Source: Erpetoichthys calabaricus
Lineage: Eukaryota; Chordata; Cladistia; Polypteriformes; Polypteridae
Direction: 5' to 3'
Assembly (NCBI RefSeq): GCF_900747795.2
Contig: NC_041400.2
Span: 198,938,622-199,002,621, forward strand
DNA: 64,000 bases
In this document: piece by piece, positions 10,807 to 22,709 of the stretch
Position numbering within the stretch: position 1 is the stretch's first letter
How the letters are laid out: each line of letters begins with the position of its first letter
Made by a program: the position numbers and the translations under genes
The notes under the pieces: model-generated
Seen by the model: the letters and a program-made list of their open reading frames with translations, nothing else
Databases searched by the model: none
Told to the model about the DNA's origin: nothing

Positions 10807-13800
10807 GTACGGCGCCACCTCGGGTCACCGTGTGCTTGAATCAAATGTCGTGTCCAGAATGTTCTGTTTTGTTGGGCCACCACTCGGCGAGCCCCCACAT
10901 TAAGCCATGGTCTGTCTGTCTGTCGAGTAGGGTGACAGTGTCTGTCGTCTCCTGTGGGCTTTCGGTCACGTCAGAGGTACACAGGTGTAGGCCAGCGGTA
11001 CAGTCTTGTGTTTTCCAGCCTGCCATCTTGTGACCTGAGGACAACTGATACGTCTGCTCCTGTTCCTGGTATCGTGGCCGGCTTAGGGAGCTCGTTCCTG
11101 TGGAGTCCATCAAAGTTTGCATTAGCAACTTTACATATAAAATCTGTGCAGTGTATTTATCAATTAAAGTGAAAGTCCAGGCTGAGAAACCGGTGGCTTC
11201 TGTCTGGTAACACACAAAAGAGCAAGAAGCACAACGTGAGAGGAACTTCAAGGGAAAGTTTTCTGGTTTTCAGGGCACTTATTTCTTCACACACACACAA
11301 GGTGTGCTTGCATTTGCTGTGCAAAATTGTGTTGTAAAGTTGAGCAATTTTTATGCATTTGAAAACATTCCTTACCTGGCCTGGCATTTCATAATGGAAA
11401 CTGTGGGGCACAGAGCACCACCGGAAACTAAAGGCTTCAAAACCTCCTCATTTTCATTTCAAACCAAGAATGTTACTGAGTATTGAAATTACACACGCAT
11501 TGTAAAATTGTGTATATGTGCCATTTTTTAACAAAACACCCCCATTATTATGGGGTGTAACCATTGTAAAAGACCAGCTGTGTGTGTTCCCTCCGCTCTT
11601 GTCATCTTCTCCAGTACCTTTACACCCCCTTGGGCCGTTGATTCCCCCCATTAGACAGTAAACTGTTGGTGCCATGTGCTTGGCATCCTGTTGATTTGCT
11701 TCCATATTTTGGTGAGAATTCCATCCAGGAAGGCCCCTGCTGTCACACAAAAAAAAGTACCAGGAATGTGTGATGAAACGATGGATTCCACACCAGAAAC
11801 GCAGGTTTTCTTCTAGTAAAACGTTTGGCCCCTCAAAGTGAACGTATTGGGTGGGATTTTAAGCCTCATTTTCCAGTGGTGGTTTTTATAAAATGCCAGG
11901 GTAGGCAAGAAATGATCCAAACTTTACAGAACGCTTTAGAGCTCAGCTTTGTGCAGAAGTGCGTATCTGCTGTGTTTGTGAGGCAATCGGCTGAACTTTA
12001 GGGTACAAGTGTTTCATTTTTTTTATTTAGATACTTTATTAATCCCAAGGGTATATTCCCATACTCCAGCAGCAGCGTACTGATACAAAAAACAATATTA
12101 CATTAAAGAGTGATAACAATGCAGGTATACAGACAGACAATAACTATGTTAACGTTTACCCCCCCGGGTGGAATTGAAGAGTCGCATAGTGTGGGGGAGG
12201 AACGATCTCCTCAGTCTGTCAGTGGAGCAGGACGGTGACAGCAGTCTGTCGCTGAAGCTGCTCCTCTGTCTGGAGATGATCTTGTTCAGTGGATTCTCCA
12301 TGATTGATAGGAGTCTGCTCAGTGCCCGTCGCTCTGCCACAGATGTCAAACTGTCCAGCTCCATGCCAACAATAGAGCCTGCCTTCCTCACCAGTTTGTC
12401 CAGGTGTGAGGTGTCTTTCTTCTTAATGCTGCCTCCCCAGCACACCACCGCGTAGAAGAGGGTGCTCGCCACAACCATCTGAGAGAACATCTGCAGCATC
12501 TTATTGCAGATGTTGGACGCCAGCCTTCTAGTGAAGTATAACTGGCTCTGTCCTTTCTTACACAGAGCATCAGTATTGGCAGTCCAGTCTAATTTATCAT
12601 CCATATATTTAAAGAAATATTTGGCTCCTGATATTCCACTGAGGTGTTCATCCAGAAATGTTTTGCATTTCATTGCAGTTGATCCCTTTTTTCCATCAAA
12701 GGTACCATTACATTGCTGCGGAGACATTGCCAATGGCTCTTACTGTTTGCAGTCCTTCAAATCTGTCATTTTCAGGGTCCACGTGGTCAGCTCCCTCGGC
12801 TTATCCGTAGTTCGTCAGGTTTAAATTATTAGAGAAATGCTTGCTGCTGCATCCACTCAGCTGAAACCTGACTTAGAGGGCGCTGGCATCCTGAAGTTCA
12901 GTTCTGAGTTCAAAACTAAACGGCTTTCTCAAGACACATGTTGGCCTGTGGGGTTTTTTTTTTTTTTTTTTTTTGCAATGTGTGACAAATTGCCAAGAAA
13001 GTGACGATTTCAGACAAAGGTGTCTTTGGAGAAGACAACAAACATTCTTAAGTCACTCACTTTAATGGCATTTTGATTAATAAAAGGAATCCCATTTCTG
13101 TCCAGAACAGAATTTCAAAGTTAACTTTATGTGCCATTTGAAGCCAGACAGAGCAGTGGGCACCGCGTCACTCGGCCCAGTCATGTGCAGGAATAGCTGA
13201 CAATGCAGTATTCCCAAGAACAGACCAGAATGAGCGCCACACAAGTTCACCTTGACAGGGCGGCCAGTGGCAAAAGTGAACGTTAGCAGACCACTTGTTA
13301 TTAGGAGTCTAATGGCGTGTGGGACCCATCGGGCAGTCCTGCACCACATACTCGGGTACTGCGGCCCGTGGTGCATTGTGGGTGTTTGATTACAGTAGTG
13401 ATGAACGAGCCTGCAGCTCTTTAATGTCAGCTACTGAGGCTCTGGCTGGTGAAGTGCCAGGCAGTACAGTGTGCCACAGGGAGTGACGTGTTGTCGTTTC
13501 ACCAACCCTAGGTGACGGTGGGCGCTGGGAGCCGCAGTTCATTATTTCAAGGCTTCCTTTGTTTGTTGGTAGCCGTTAGTGTAAGGCGGTCGTCAGACGG
13601 TGGGCTCAGTACAATCTGTCTGGCGCGTTTGTTGACTCGGCACAAGAAGTCAAAGGGAGGCACACAAAGCTTTCGGCTAATTTGGATGTTAACTTTTATT
13701 GCGGCTCCTTTGGGACGTCATTTGCAAATGAGCGTGTATTGAGTCGGTCATCTGGGGGCCTGCTGTAACTCGGCTGTCCTCAGTTGTGTGCCTCTCACTT

Positions 13801-16800
13801 GCTTTGTCGGGCTGTTTGTTTATCCGCTCGTCACCGTCGATTGTTTCTCGGTGGGCTTTTCATTCTGAGTGTTAGCCCTCTGTATCCAGCTGAGAGAGGC
13901 GATCTGTCAATGGGGGGACACAAATGCCACCGTCCTGCCAAAGTGGTGTTGTCAGAATGCTGCGGTAAATAAACTCCCTGCAGGCCTTTGTGTGTTACTT
14001 ACGTCATGAAGGTGGGCACAGCAGGGGGTCCACAGTGAATGGGGGCCGAGTTTGTCTAAAGTTGATGACTCGGCCAGTTGCTTTTTTTTTTTTTTTCCTC
14101 TGCAGTTGCCATTACTGATCCTTTCGTGTTTAAATTGTCCAGATTTCATGTCAGGTAGTGAGTGGGCTCACGGACCACCGGTGTGTTCTGTTGTAGAACG
14201 AAGCTGCGTAAAGAAGGCCACGCAAAATGGTGATCAGGAAAGCAAGATGTACTTCATAACACTGAGTGGCAGCGTGAAATATCGGAGAGGAGGGTCCGCC
14301 GGGGCAGCAGCAGCCATAATGTGGACTGGAGAGTTCTGGAAGGTTTCGCTCTTCACAGATTTTGTTCTTTCTGTCTTTGTAATTTAACGTCTTTGTTCAT
14401 CTGCTTGGAATCGGAATCCATTTTAGTCGTTTAAATTTCTCTTGGCTTTTTATAAGCGGCTGGCAGCCCAGCAGTGAGCCCCTTTGACTTCACTTACTGC
14501 TTGTATTCCGTGATCATCATCATCATCATCATCATCATACTTTTGAGTTCTAGGACACCTCTGCTGTGCTTTAAGCACTTCACAACAGCTTAGTATGAAG
14601 AGCAGGACAATGGGCACAAATGACATCTGCGTGAAGCACAAAATAAAGACGAGTATGGGGCACACGAAGCTTCAGACGGCACTGTGGTAGCGTCACTGCC
14701 TGGCACTGGGCTCACAACACGACTCCCTGCATGGCGTTTGCTTGTTCTCCTCATGCAGGTCAGGTGATCTGTGTGGTTGGGGTATTTGTGTGCATGGGGC
14801 CTGTCCGGGGTTTCTTCCTGCCTTTCCCGCCCTTTGCTACCTGGCATAGGTTGCAGCCCTCCTTTCTACCCTGGTCTGGATTAGGTGGGTTAGACAGTGA
14901 CGGGATGTAAAGCTTTGAATTGAAATAAAATAAGAGACCAAGTACTACAAGAAAACCTGGAAGATTTAACATTTGTGAGCCACAAACGAGTCTGAAGTTG
15001 TTTTTTAAAAGAATGAATTGTTTAAGTGAGGCTGACGTCTCCGTCACCCGTAGAGCACAGGTTAGCCTGGGGGACGGTGGCTGGCCAGGGGCCTAGTGAC
15101 AGAGGAGGTCACTGATGTGTCACCTCCTGCTGCTGATTATTTTGCTTGGACTTGCTGATGAACTCGCCTCGTGGATATTTGCTAACAGGAAGGCGTCGCT
15201 TGACCCCGGAGAGTTTTTATTTAATGACAGAGGCCCAGTTATAAGCGGCTGCTCCACAAGTCGTCCTGGCCTTGTTCGCCCTGCAGTACACTTCATGAAC
15301 AGTAGGTGGCACTCTGAATTGAATTGAAGTTCACTGTCTGGGGTGGGTAGCCTGGTCCAAGCAAAGCCCTGCATCTTTTTGTTGCCTTCATACATCCAAA
15401 CAGTTGTGATGAGAAGATATGGTCACCCATGATGGTCACCAGGATCCTCTGTTAGGAAGTCTCTTCTGTTCCTCCAACGCATACCAAAGTGTATTGGGTC
15501 ATCCGCTTGTTCTCAATGAGACCTGAGATTCATCTGCCGTCAGTCTCGCTGGTTTGTACTCTTCATGTGCTGTCCTGTCACTAATTGTCACTGATGTCAC
15601 GGTGACCTTGGCCCTTGTGGTTCTCATGTTTCTCTTCATACTCTGTATGTCTGCTTGTGTTATAATGCACTGTGATGTCTGGTGACGTGAGCCCCGGGCA
15701 GCCCGTGGTGGGGACGGATTGATCGTCCAGAGCTGTACCCACTGCAGCACCCCCTGCCAGTGTAGTCCAGTTGAGGGCTGCTGATGGCTCGAGGGACTGA
15801 GCGCCGATGATGGCCACTGCAGTCTGCTCTAAGATGATGACATAGTGGCCCGTGCTCAGAGACGCGGGGGGTCCGCTTCACTTGACGTTGTTTTTGTCGT
15901 GTATTGGCCGAGCTTGAAAGCCTTGTCATACGTGTCTAAGGCCAACGTCCTGAAAGTGTGGCTCTCCCTCTGGCCCACCGCTGGGTGCTGTTTTGGGTAG
16001 CAGTCCGCTGTGATGTCCTGCCTGGTGTCCTTGAGATCGAGAGCAAGCTCCACTCATTTTGAGAATATCATGTGTTTTGTGCCACTGGTGGTCTGTCTGC
16101 ATGTCCACGTTATTTCAGTTCAGTTTGTTTTTGCATGGCACACTTCAGGGGTGCAGACCTTGCAGGAGCCGTGACGGCTGAAGCACAGTTACAAACCACG
16201 AGTCCATTTTATTTATATAGCACCTTTCACCGTGCTCATAGCGCTTACACTGAAGGGCCCACGCGACATGGGCGACCAGTAAGGTGGGCCTCGCGCTGCA
16301 CGACTTCCCATGTGATATTCAGTCATGGCCTTCACTTACAGAGGTAGGTGGTCCTGCCCGTGGCACTCACACCAGCTTGGTCCTCATGCCCAACAAGTCA
16401 AGCTGTTTTGGGGAGCTGTGAGGATTGGCGGCCAGTGAGCACACAAGTATGTATGTTTGATACGTGTGGTGGTCAGAAACTGAGGGGATGAAGGAAAGCC
16501 GAGTGCAGGAGGAGGAGGAGGAGGCGGCGGCGAGGCCCCTCGGCCTGAAGAGCTAATGCAGATGTCTGCCCCCCTTTCTGGGGTGACTTTCTCAATGCCC
16601 TGTCCTGACTGTGAATTGTAACGTTTCCATTTGTTTTCTGATGTCCTTTCAGGTGAGCGGCCCTACCAGTGCCCACTCTGCATGTACTCCAGCTCCCAGA
16701 AGACACACCTGACTCGTCACCTGAGGACACATTCCGGTTAGTATTGCACTGCCGACCCCTGAGTGTTTGTCATTAAAGCTTGCATGGAGTGTGATGTGAC

Positions 16801-19800
16801 AACTCTTAATGTGGAGTGGATGTCACTTAAGGGATTGGGCTTGGGAGGGCCCAGTGGCACGGAGGTGCCCACTCCTGCTTTCCATTTAAGTCCGTAGGGG
16901 CATCCCGGCCTTGTTCCAAAGTACAAGCAGAGGGTCTTTGTGGTTACAGCACCTTTCTGTAGTGAAGCCTGTCACACGGTGTCCCCATGGCTGATGCTCA
17001 ACGAATCGGGGCGAGGATTGAACTGCCATCCTCACTGCTTTCTGTTACCTGAGCGACTAGGCTGGGGATGCCTGATGCCCCCTCACGTTCTAAAGTGACG
17101 GGCACAGAGCTGTCGTTCTTTTCTAAAGCTGGAGCACAAGCAGGTGGGGAGATGGCGAGCCTCGAGCAGGGTGGGACTGGCAGCCCATCTCCTGTGTCAG
17201 GGTGGGGCTCATGTGCAGAAGCAGACCCCGATCATCAGTCAGGTTTGTTACCAGCCAGTGGTGCCCTCTGCCCGATGATTGCTTGCTTAGTTGATTTGCT
17301 TGTCTCTCTAAATGTTAATTTACCTTTTTTATTACATTCAATGCTTTCAAAGGAGCGGCTCATTTGGAACTCCGTACATTTATTGTAATTATTTCCTGGT
17401 AAGTGGTTTTGTACTTGATGCCCTCTGGTCATGTGTTCCCCATTCTGCATGAATGTTGTCCCTTTTGTACACATAGTGGGGACCCTCCACGGATGGACGT
17501 GTTGTCTGACTTGATTTGACCCTCCACACTGCAACACTAGGGGGTGACTTGGGGTGGCCATAGTGTCGGTGACATTTTCTTGTCTGGGGCTTTGAGTGCA
17601 GCAGACCCAGCGTTAGAGAGACTTGTCAAATGTCGGGCGGCACAGTGCCACCGTGGTCAGCTGTTGTGGGCTCCATTACTGGCCCTTATTATTATTTGTT
17701 AAGCCTGTTTACAGTTGTTTTTCTGTGTCGATGTATTTGTTCATTTCCGTTGTTTGCTTTCCTTTCATTTTGTGTGTAATTATTGTGGTGTTCTGTTTTA
17801 TCCGTCGTCTTCCTGTCCTCCTACACATTGAGCCTAAGGGGCCGGGGCCTTCTGCTGCTGTAGCTCTGCCTCCTGGCCGAGTCTTGTGCTGTTTGGCCCC
17901 TTTTTTCATGGCTTTCATTGGTCTCCCCTGATTTTGAATTTCTCATTGGATTACTGGGTCAGCTGCAGTTTCCCCCAGACGGTGCCATATTCACATCCTT
18001 TGAAGACCCGAGTAGAGAGTTTGGCACGGATCATAAGAGTTAGTGCAGTGAACAGCAGAGTCGAGATCAGAACTCGTCGTCTGTTAACAGCAGCACGGCC
18101 GTGCGTGTTCCACACGTTTAAACTTCGTATTGACGTCATGTTTACAGCTCTCACGGGGTCATGTGATAGTGTCAACGCAGGTCCCAAGGTGTGTCTTGTG
18201 TTTGTCACCTACAACAGTTTAGTGACAAAAATGTGCCAAAATAGTTTAAAACGATTCATCATTTAGGTGCCTGAAGCTAATCTGGTCACCAATGATGCGC
18301 TTGTCAAGTGCTAAGTGGCGCTCAAGCCTGCGTTACCACGATTTTCAGTGCCAGTTGTGTTCATTACTGTTGAGTCTCATATCCTGTTGCTTATCATGAG
18401 GTAGGAGATGAGAAAAGAAACTCTGTGGCACTCCTGTCTTGTCGTGGATGGCGATGATGTGCTGGGCAGCGAAATGGTGGGGGGGGGGCGGCAGAGTTCA
18501 GGGGGTGAAATGGCACGAGTCACATGACCTGGACCCACTTCAAAACAATCTGCAACAGAGGTGACGACAAACACAAAGTGCCACATGAGTCCGGCATCAC
18601 TGGACTGCACACCAGGCGAGCGCTGCAGCGTGTGCCAGGAGCCACCATTAACATATGACACTGGGTAAGGAAAAGACGTGAAGTGTTCAGGGAAGAGGAG
18701 GCGCAGTTCTGGCTGTTTGGGGTCACTAAAGACCCCAGGTATGCAGTCGTCCCACTTGTAGTGCCGTTAAAAGGGCAGAGCACAACGAATAAGGTTTGGG
18801 GTTCAAATCTCATAAAACATCCATCCATGGCGCCATCACATGATCTCAAAATGACAGACGGTGGTCGGTAGGATTGTTTTAAATATTCTTCACTTTGGGG
18901 CTCGTCAGACGCCTTGAAATTCTCTTGTCGTTGCCCTTTAATTAAAGACCCCCGGTCGTCTTCATGGGTTGAGTTCCTGCTAATTCCACATAATCGGAAC
19001 CGGCACAACTACTCGGTGTCACGACGCAGCGCCCGAAGGTGGTGACGCCACTCCGTGTTGTGTGAGGACTGCGCAGCACTGACGTCCACACTGCCCCAGG
19101 TGAAGGTCTGTCTCCGGGACCCTCCTGGCAGTGTGATGAAGAAGCTTGGGGGGGTTTGGGGTTTTCATCAATGCCAATCCCCCGGCGTGGATTGGCATCT
19201 GTGCCATCCATAGGCCTGGCTTGCTGGATGCTTTGTGGTCTGCAGGTTCTCCCTTTGTCTTTGTGAGCTTTCTGCCCGCACTGCACCCTCTGATGTGGTC
19301 ATGTGACTGAGTGCCCCCAGTGCTGCTGGGATAGAATGGCATTAGCTTCTTGTCACCCAGGACTGGAGAACCCAATTAGGAAATGGATGGGTGGTCTTTA
19401 CTGTGAACTTAGGGGGACACTGCATGTGAATGTAGAAGGGGGGGTGGGTGGTGGTGTCACTCCTGACAGGGACAGACGGATATGCTGTGATTGGTGGCCT
19501 TGGCACCAACGTGACAAATCCAACAAGCGGCCATTCAGCCCACCGTACCCCTTTGACCTCTCGTGCTGACCACTTGTTCTTTTTAATTTAACAGGTGAAA
19601 AGCCGTTCAAGTGCACGATGTGTATGTACGTGGCCTCGAACCAGCACGAAGTGACCCGTCACGCCCGCCAGGTTCACAATGGACCCAAGCCCCTGAACTG
19701 CCCTTACTGCAAGTACAAGACGGCCGACCGCAGCAACTTCAAGAAGCATGTGGAGCTCCACGTCAACCCTCGCCAGTTCCTGTGCCCGGTCTGTGATTAC

Positions 19801-21594
19801 GCCGCTTCAAAAAAGTGTAACCTGCAGTATCATATCAAGTCTCGCCACTCAGGCTGCTCCGACATCACCATGGACGTGTCCCGGGTGAAGCTGCGCATCA
19901 AGAAAGCCGACCCGCACGGTGCCAGCTCGGAGGAGCCGCTGAAAGTTGAAATGATGGAGGAGCAGCAGAAAGATGAAGCCCCCGAGAGTGGCAGAGGCAG
20001 AGCCGAGAAGCAGAGCAAAAAAGGACAGAAGGACGAGGGGCAGAACCAAAGTCCACAAAAACAGATGACCACACGGAGTCATAAGCCGATAGAGAAGGCG
20101 ACAGAGGGACCGGGGAAGGCAGAAAGGCAGAAGCCAAAAGACGCGGCGAAGAAGCAAAAAGAAAAAGACGGCGAAATGGAAGAAGCACAGACGAGAGCCG
20201 AAAGTGGGCAGAAAAGAGCAGACAAGAGTAATGAAAAAGTGGAGGAGATGAAAAAGTCAAAGAAGAAAGTGGAAAAGACAAAGAAGAGAAAAGAAAAGGA
20301 AGCCGAAGAAACGCCCAGGGAGACCCCACGGGGGACAGACGAGGTGAAGAGGGGCAAAGAACAAGAGGCAGGAGGCCACGAGACGCTCAAAGAGAAAGCC
20401 GAAAAGCAGAAGAAACCCGAGAAGAAGAAGAACAACAACACAAGTGAGAAGGACGCCAAGAGGAAGAAGCTGACCATCATCAAGCAGAAGGCCAACAAAA
20501 GGCGAGGGAAGAGGAATCTGCTCAGTGACAAAGTCAAAATGGTGGGCGAGATGATGATGATGATGATGAAGAAGAAAAAGGTGGTAAAAGAGAGACAGCA
20601 GAGCTCAGTGGCCGTCCAGGAGCCAAGGGAGCCATCAGGAAGACTCCGCAAGGTCGTGGTAGAGGAAGAAAAGCCGAAAGGCAGAAAGCGAAAAGCAGCG
20701 GACCCCCTGCCCGCACCCTCACTTGTAGGGGGCAGAGCCACCAAGAAAAGGAAGCTTCTCCTCGAGGGCAGACCCCTGAACTTGAGGACCAGCAGGACTC
20801 GACACAGGCAGAAGGAGAGGCATGCAGCCAAATGCAAACGAAAGCGCAAAGCGAAGGCCACTCTGAGGGCGAGGGTCCACCGCTCCTCGGCTGCCAGACT
20901 GCGCCTGAAGCGCAGGGGTGAGGGAGCCGTGGAGGAGACCCCTGGTGCCATTTTAGCCGATGCTGACCCTGCAGCTCCGCTTCCAGAAGCTGCGGAGGTC
21001 CCTGTGGCCACGGAGAGCATCCAGCAGCAGCAGCAGGATGTTCACCAAATCCAAGAAGAGATGGAAGCGGAGCCGCAGCAGGAGGACTGCGAGGAGGAGG
21101 AGGAGGAAGAAGAAGAAACTGCCCAGGATGGGCCACAAACGGCTACGTCTTCGGAGGGCAGCCCTGAGCCGCCAGCTGAACTTGTGACCACGTCACCCGT
21201 TGACGCATCTAAAAGCGAAGCTCAGCCGCTGGAGAAGAGCGAGAGCCAAGCCGAGGTCCCCGAGGGGCCGCCACCGCTCCCCCACACAGACAAAGCTGAG
21301 GTAGAGCCAGCTGACATCGAGGAAGACGAAGGCATCCACAGTCACGATGGCAGTGACATTAGTGACAGCATCTCGGAGGGTAGCGATGACTCGGGATTGA
21401 ACGGTGTTGCCTCTGCCGACGGAGCAGCCACCAGTGCACCGAGCAAAAGTGGGCAGGCAGACGGCGGGCAGTGCCAGGAGAACTTCACCTGCATCTTCTG
21501 TGACCGGCTGTTCTCGGCCGAAGCCGAATACCGGAGGCATCTTCATCGGCATTTGGTGAACGTCTACTACTTGGAAAGTCAGGAGCAGACCTAA
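9933..21594 (+). CDS. REST: REST (RE1-silencing transcription factor), complete gene
   Basis: Joined coding exons are 9933-10806, 16653-16736 and 19595-21594, giving 985 residues (human 1097). REST is a nuclear zinc-finger repressor that binds RE1 elements of neuronal genes and recruits Sin3 and CoREST/LSD1/HDAC complexes. Nine C2H2-type fingers are visible: eight in a block at about residues 152-404 and a ninth at 950-972, the CoREST-binding finger, followed by LVNVYYLE, which is identical in human. All junctions keep frame (phase 1, G split before GERP and GEKP). A poly-acidic run lies at residues 75-89 and a very Lys/Arg/Glu-rich tract fills about 420-720. The start ATG at 9933 lies nine bases after the acceptor and gives an N-terminus with the conserved [13 protein letters not shown] and GEERQMAEL segments. 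The proline-rich repeats of mammalian REST are absent. Confidence 0.97.
12030..12735 (-). mobile_element. L2-like LINE, 3' end, in REST intron
   Basis: On the minus strand 12700-12160 encodes the C-terminus of a LINE ORF2 protein: [42 protein letters not shown] and [14 protein letters not shown], with one or more breaks near the 5' end. The 3' UTR ends in the sequence that reads ACTTTATTAATCCCAAGG on plus at 12029-12050. The same 3' tail recurs without coding sequence at 35457-35625. The copy is truncated at its 5' end. Confidence 0.8.
12954..12974 (+). repeat. Poly(T) tract, 21 bases
   Basis: An uninterrupted run of T follows the LINE fragment by about 220 bases. It may be the A-tail of a minus-strand retroelement, but no element body was recognised beside it. 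Confidence 0.8.
14513..14538 (+). repeat. Microsatellite (ATC)n
   Basis: Nearly nine uninterrupted ATC units inside a REST intron. Confidence 0.9.
14685..14915 (+). mobile_element. SINE, sense copy in REST intron
   Basis: Starts GCACTGTGGTAGCGTCACTG (head), continues with GCATGGCGTTTGCTTGTTCTC, GGGGCCTGTCCGGGGTTTC and GTCTGGATTAGGTGGGTTAG, the order of the recurrent tRNA-headed SINE. Diverged; the GGATGG tail is reduced to GACGGGATG. Confidence 0.55.
16653..16736 (+). other. REST: REST 84-base exon, zinc finger 5
   Basis: The acceptor is CCTTTCAG at 16645-16652; the donor GTTAGT begins at 16737. The exon is exactly 84 bases, so skipping or inclusion preserves frame, as in mammals. It encodes [19 protein letters not shown] and then TRHLRTHS, finger 5. 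It is easily missed because it is short and open frames around it are poor. Confidence 0.95.
16999..17065 (-). mobile_element. Possible tRNA-like SINE head
   Basis: On minus the sequence GGCAGTTCAATCCTCGCCCC resembles a tRNA B box and is preceded by a head-like AGTCGCTCAGGTAACAG. There is no folded tRNA around it and no clear tail, so this is tentative. Confidence 0.3.
19595..21594 (+). other. REST: REST last coding exon, fingers 6-9 and degron
   Basis: The acceptor is TTTAACAG ending at 19594. It encodes residue 320 to the stop TAA. Fingers 6-8 lie at about 324-347, 353-375 and 381-404. A Lys/Glu/Arg-rich low-complexity region follows, with a run of six methionines encoded by (ATG)6 at 20551-20568. 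A Glu-rich stretch lies near 21090-21115. The sequence [13 protein letters not shown] then SEGSDDSGL (about 897-921) preserves the phosphodegron known to bind SCF-betaTrCP in human REST. Finger 9 closes the protein. Confidence 0.95.
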
Positions 21595-22679
21595 GATGCT
21601 TTATGGGCCTTCAGGGTTCCCTGGCGGTGCCCCTGTGCCCCTGTCCTGACATTTGTCCGACACTCACAGCCGACTCGGCTCCTGCTACATTTCAGTTGGC
21701 TTTGGCCATCTTGCACCGGTGGCCCTGGGGTGTCACGTACTGTGTGAAGTGCCACGGTCAGAGACTTGCCTGAAGATGAAATGACGGTGCCATCTGTCGG
21801 TGTCTCCCCCTCGTTGTCCTCGCTCATTTCTTGACCGGTGCCACACTGCAAGCCCACAAATGGGGAGAACCCGAGGCGCGTGGGCGCCACAGCACTTCGC
21901 TTGGGGGGGAGGGAGCGCCTCTTCCTTTTCTACCTCACTGTGTACCCCCCTGAACCCCCCACCCCCCAAGTGCCCACTTTGCATGCTTTGGTTACTGGAC
22001 AAGTCGTTTTTGGAGGCGCGGGGCGATCCAAAGGTAGATGTTAGTTTGTGTTGCTGTAGGACTCGCCTTAGCACTCGCTTTTGCTCTCTTGCCTTGACAA
22101 TCGGGCTTCTGCCCAAGGACGCTCGTTTAATTTGTAGGTCACTTGTGGGCCTCTGGATGTCCCGCCACCCGGGGGGTCCGGCGGCCAGTGCAATATTGAA
22201 CCAAAAAAACCAAAGGGAGTAGCCGTAGGAGGCCAACTCGAAGGACGCTGCAGAAGCCTTGAAATGGTGGTGCCCACTCCCCTGCCTGCCTCCATGTGTG
22301 CCACTGCTGTCCGTCCCTTGTGTGCCCCTTCTTTTCTTTTCTTTCTTTCTCTGCATTTGAAGATTCCCCTCAAGAACTTGTGTGATGCAGCCTGATGAAT
22401 GACCACGTTTGGCCCAGCGGAGCCCACCTGTGTGGCACCGAGCGTGGAAGTGGGCTGCAGGTGAACCTACTGGCGGTGTCGTGGAGCTTAACGTTACCGG
22501 TTAAAAAGTGCGCTTGCTTTGTGTTGGGAGTCTGTAGCCTTGGGCGCCAGCGGCAGGACAGGGGGCACTGGCTTCACTTTGTTGTTCCTCATCTGATGCC
22601 CGACGGGTTGGGTGGGCCTCCTGCTGTTGTGTATTCTGACGCTGTAGATACAGACAGACAGACATTCACTTTAGTTTTT

Positions 22680-22685
22680 AATAAA
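22680..22685 (+). terminator. REST: REST poly(A) signal
   Basis: AATAAA lies 1.09 kb after the REST stop codon and is the first canonical signal on this strand. It implies a 3' UTR from 21595 to about 22705. The UTR is GC-rich with short homopolymer runs of G and C. Confidence 0.75.
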
Positions 22686-22709
22686 AGTCCGACTCTACAC
22701 GCTGGCCTG

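Larger units (their letters stand above)
10807..16652 (+). other. REST: REST intron between fingers 4 and 5
   Basis: This 5.8 kb intron holds the L2-like LINE piece (12030-12735), a poly(T) run, an (ATC)n microsatellite and a SINE (14685-14915). The rest has no recognised gene, RNA or repeat. The next intron (16737-19594) contains a possible tRNA-like SINE head near 17000 and otherwise nothing recognised. The neuronal exon N of mammalian REST lies in the intron after finger 5; I could not identify a counterpart by eye. Confidence 0.7.

Noticed and set aside
10807-11033. Continuation of the REST frame past the exon carrying finger 4
   Set aside because: Similarity stops at the GTACGG donor, and the next finger is found at 16653 in the right phase.
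12504-12824. Plus-strand open frame over the L2-like LINE
   Set aside because: It is the antisense shadow of the LINE ORF2 C-terminus on minus.
18790-18815. GGTTCAAATCTC as a tRNA B box
   Set aside because: No matching A box or cloverleaf within 80 bases on either strand.
20079-21020. 313-codon open frame antisense to the last REST exon
   Set aside because: It is the complement of Lys/Glu-rich codons, producing Phe/Ser/Leu runs. No splice or promoter logic and no family match.
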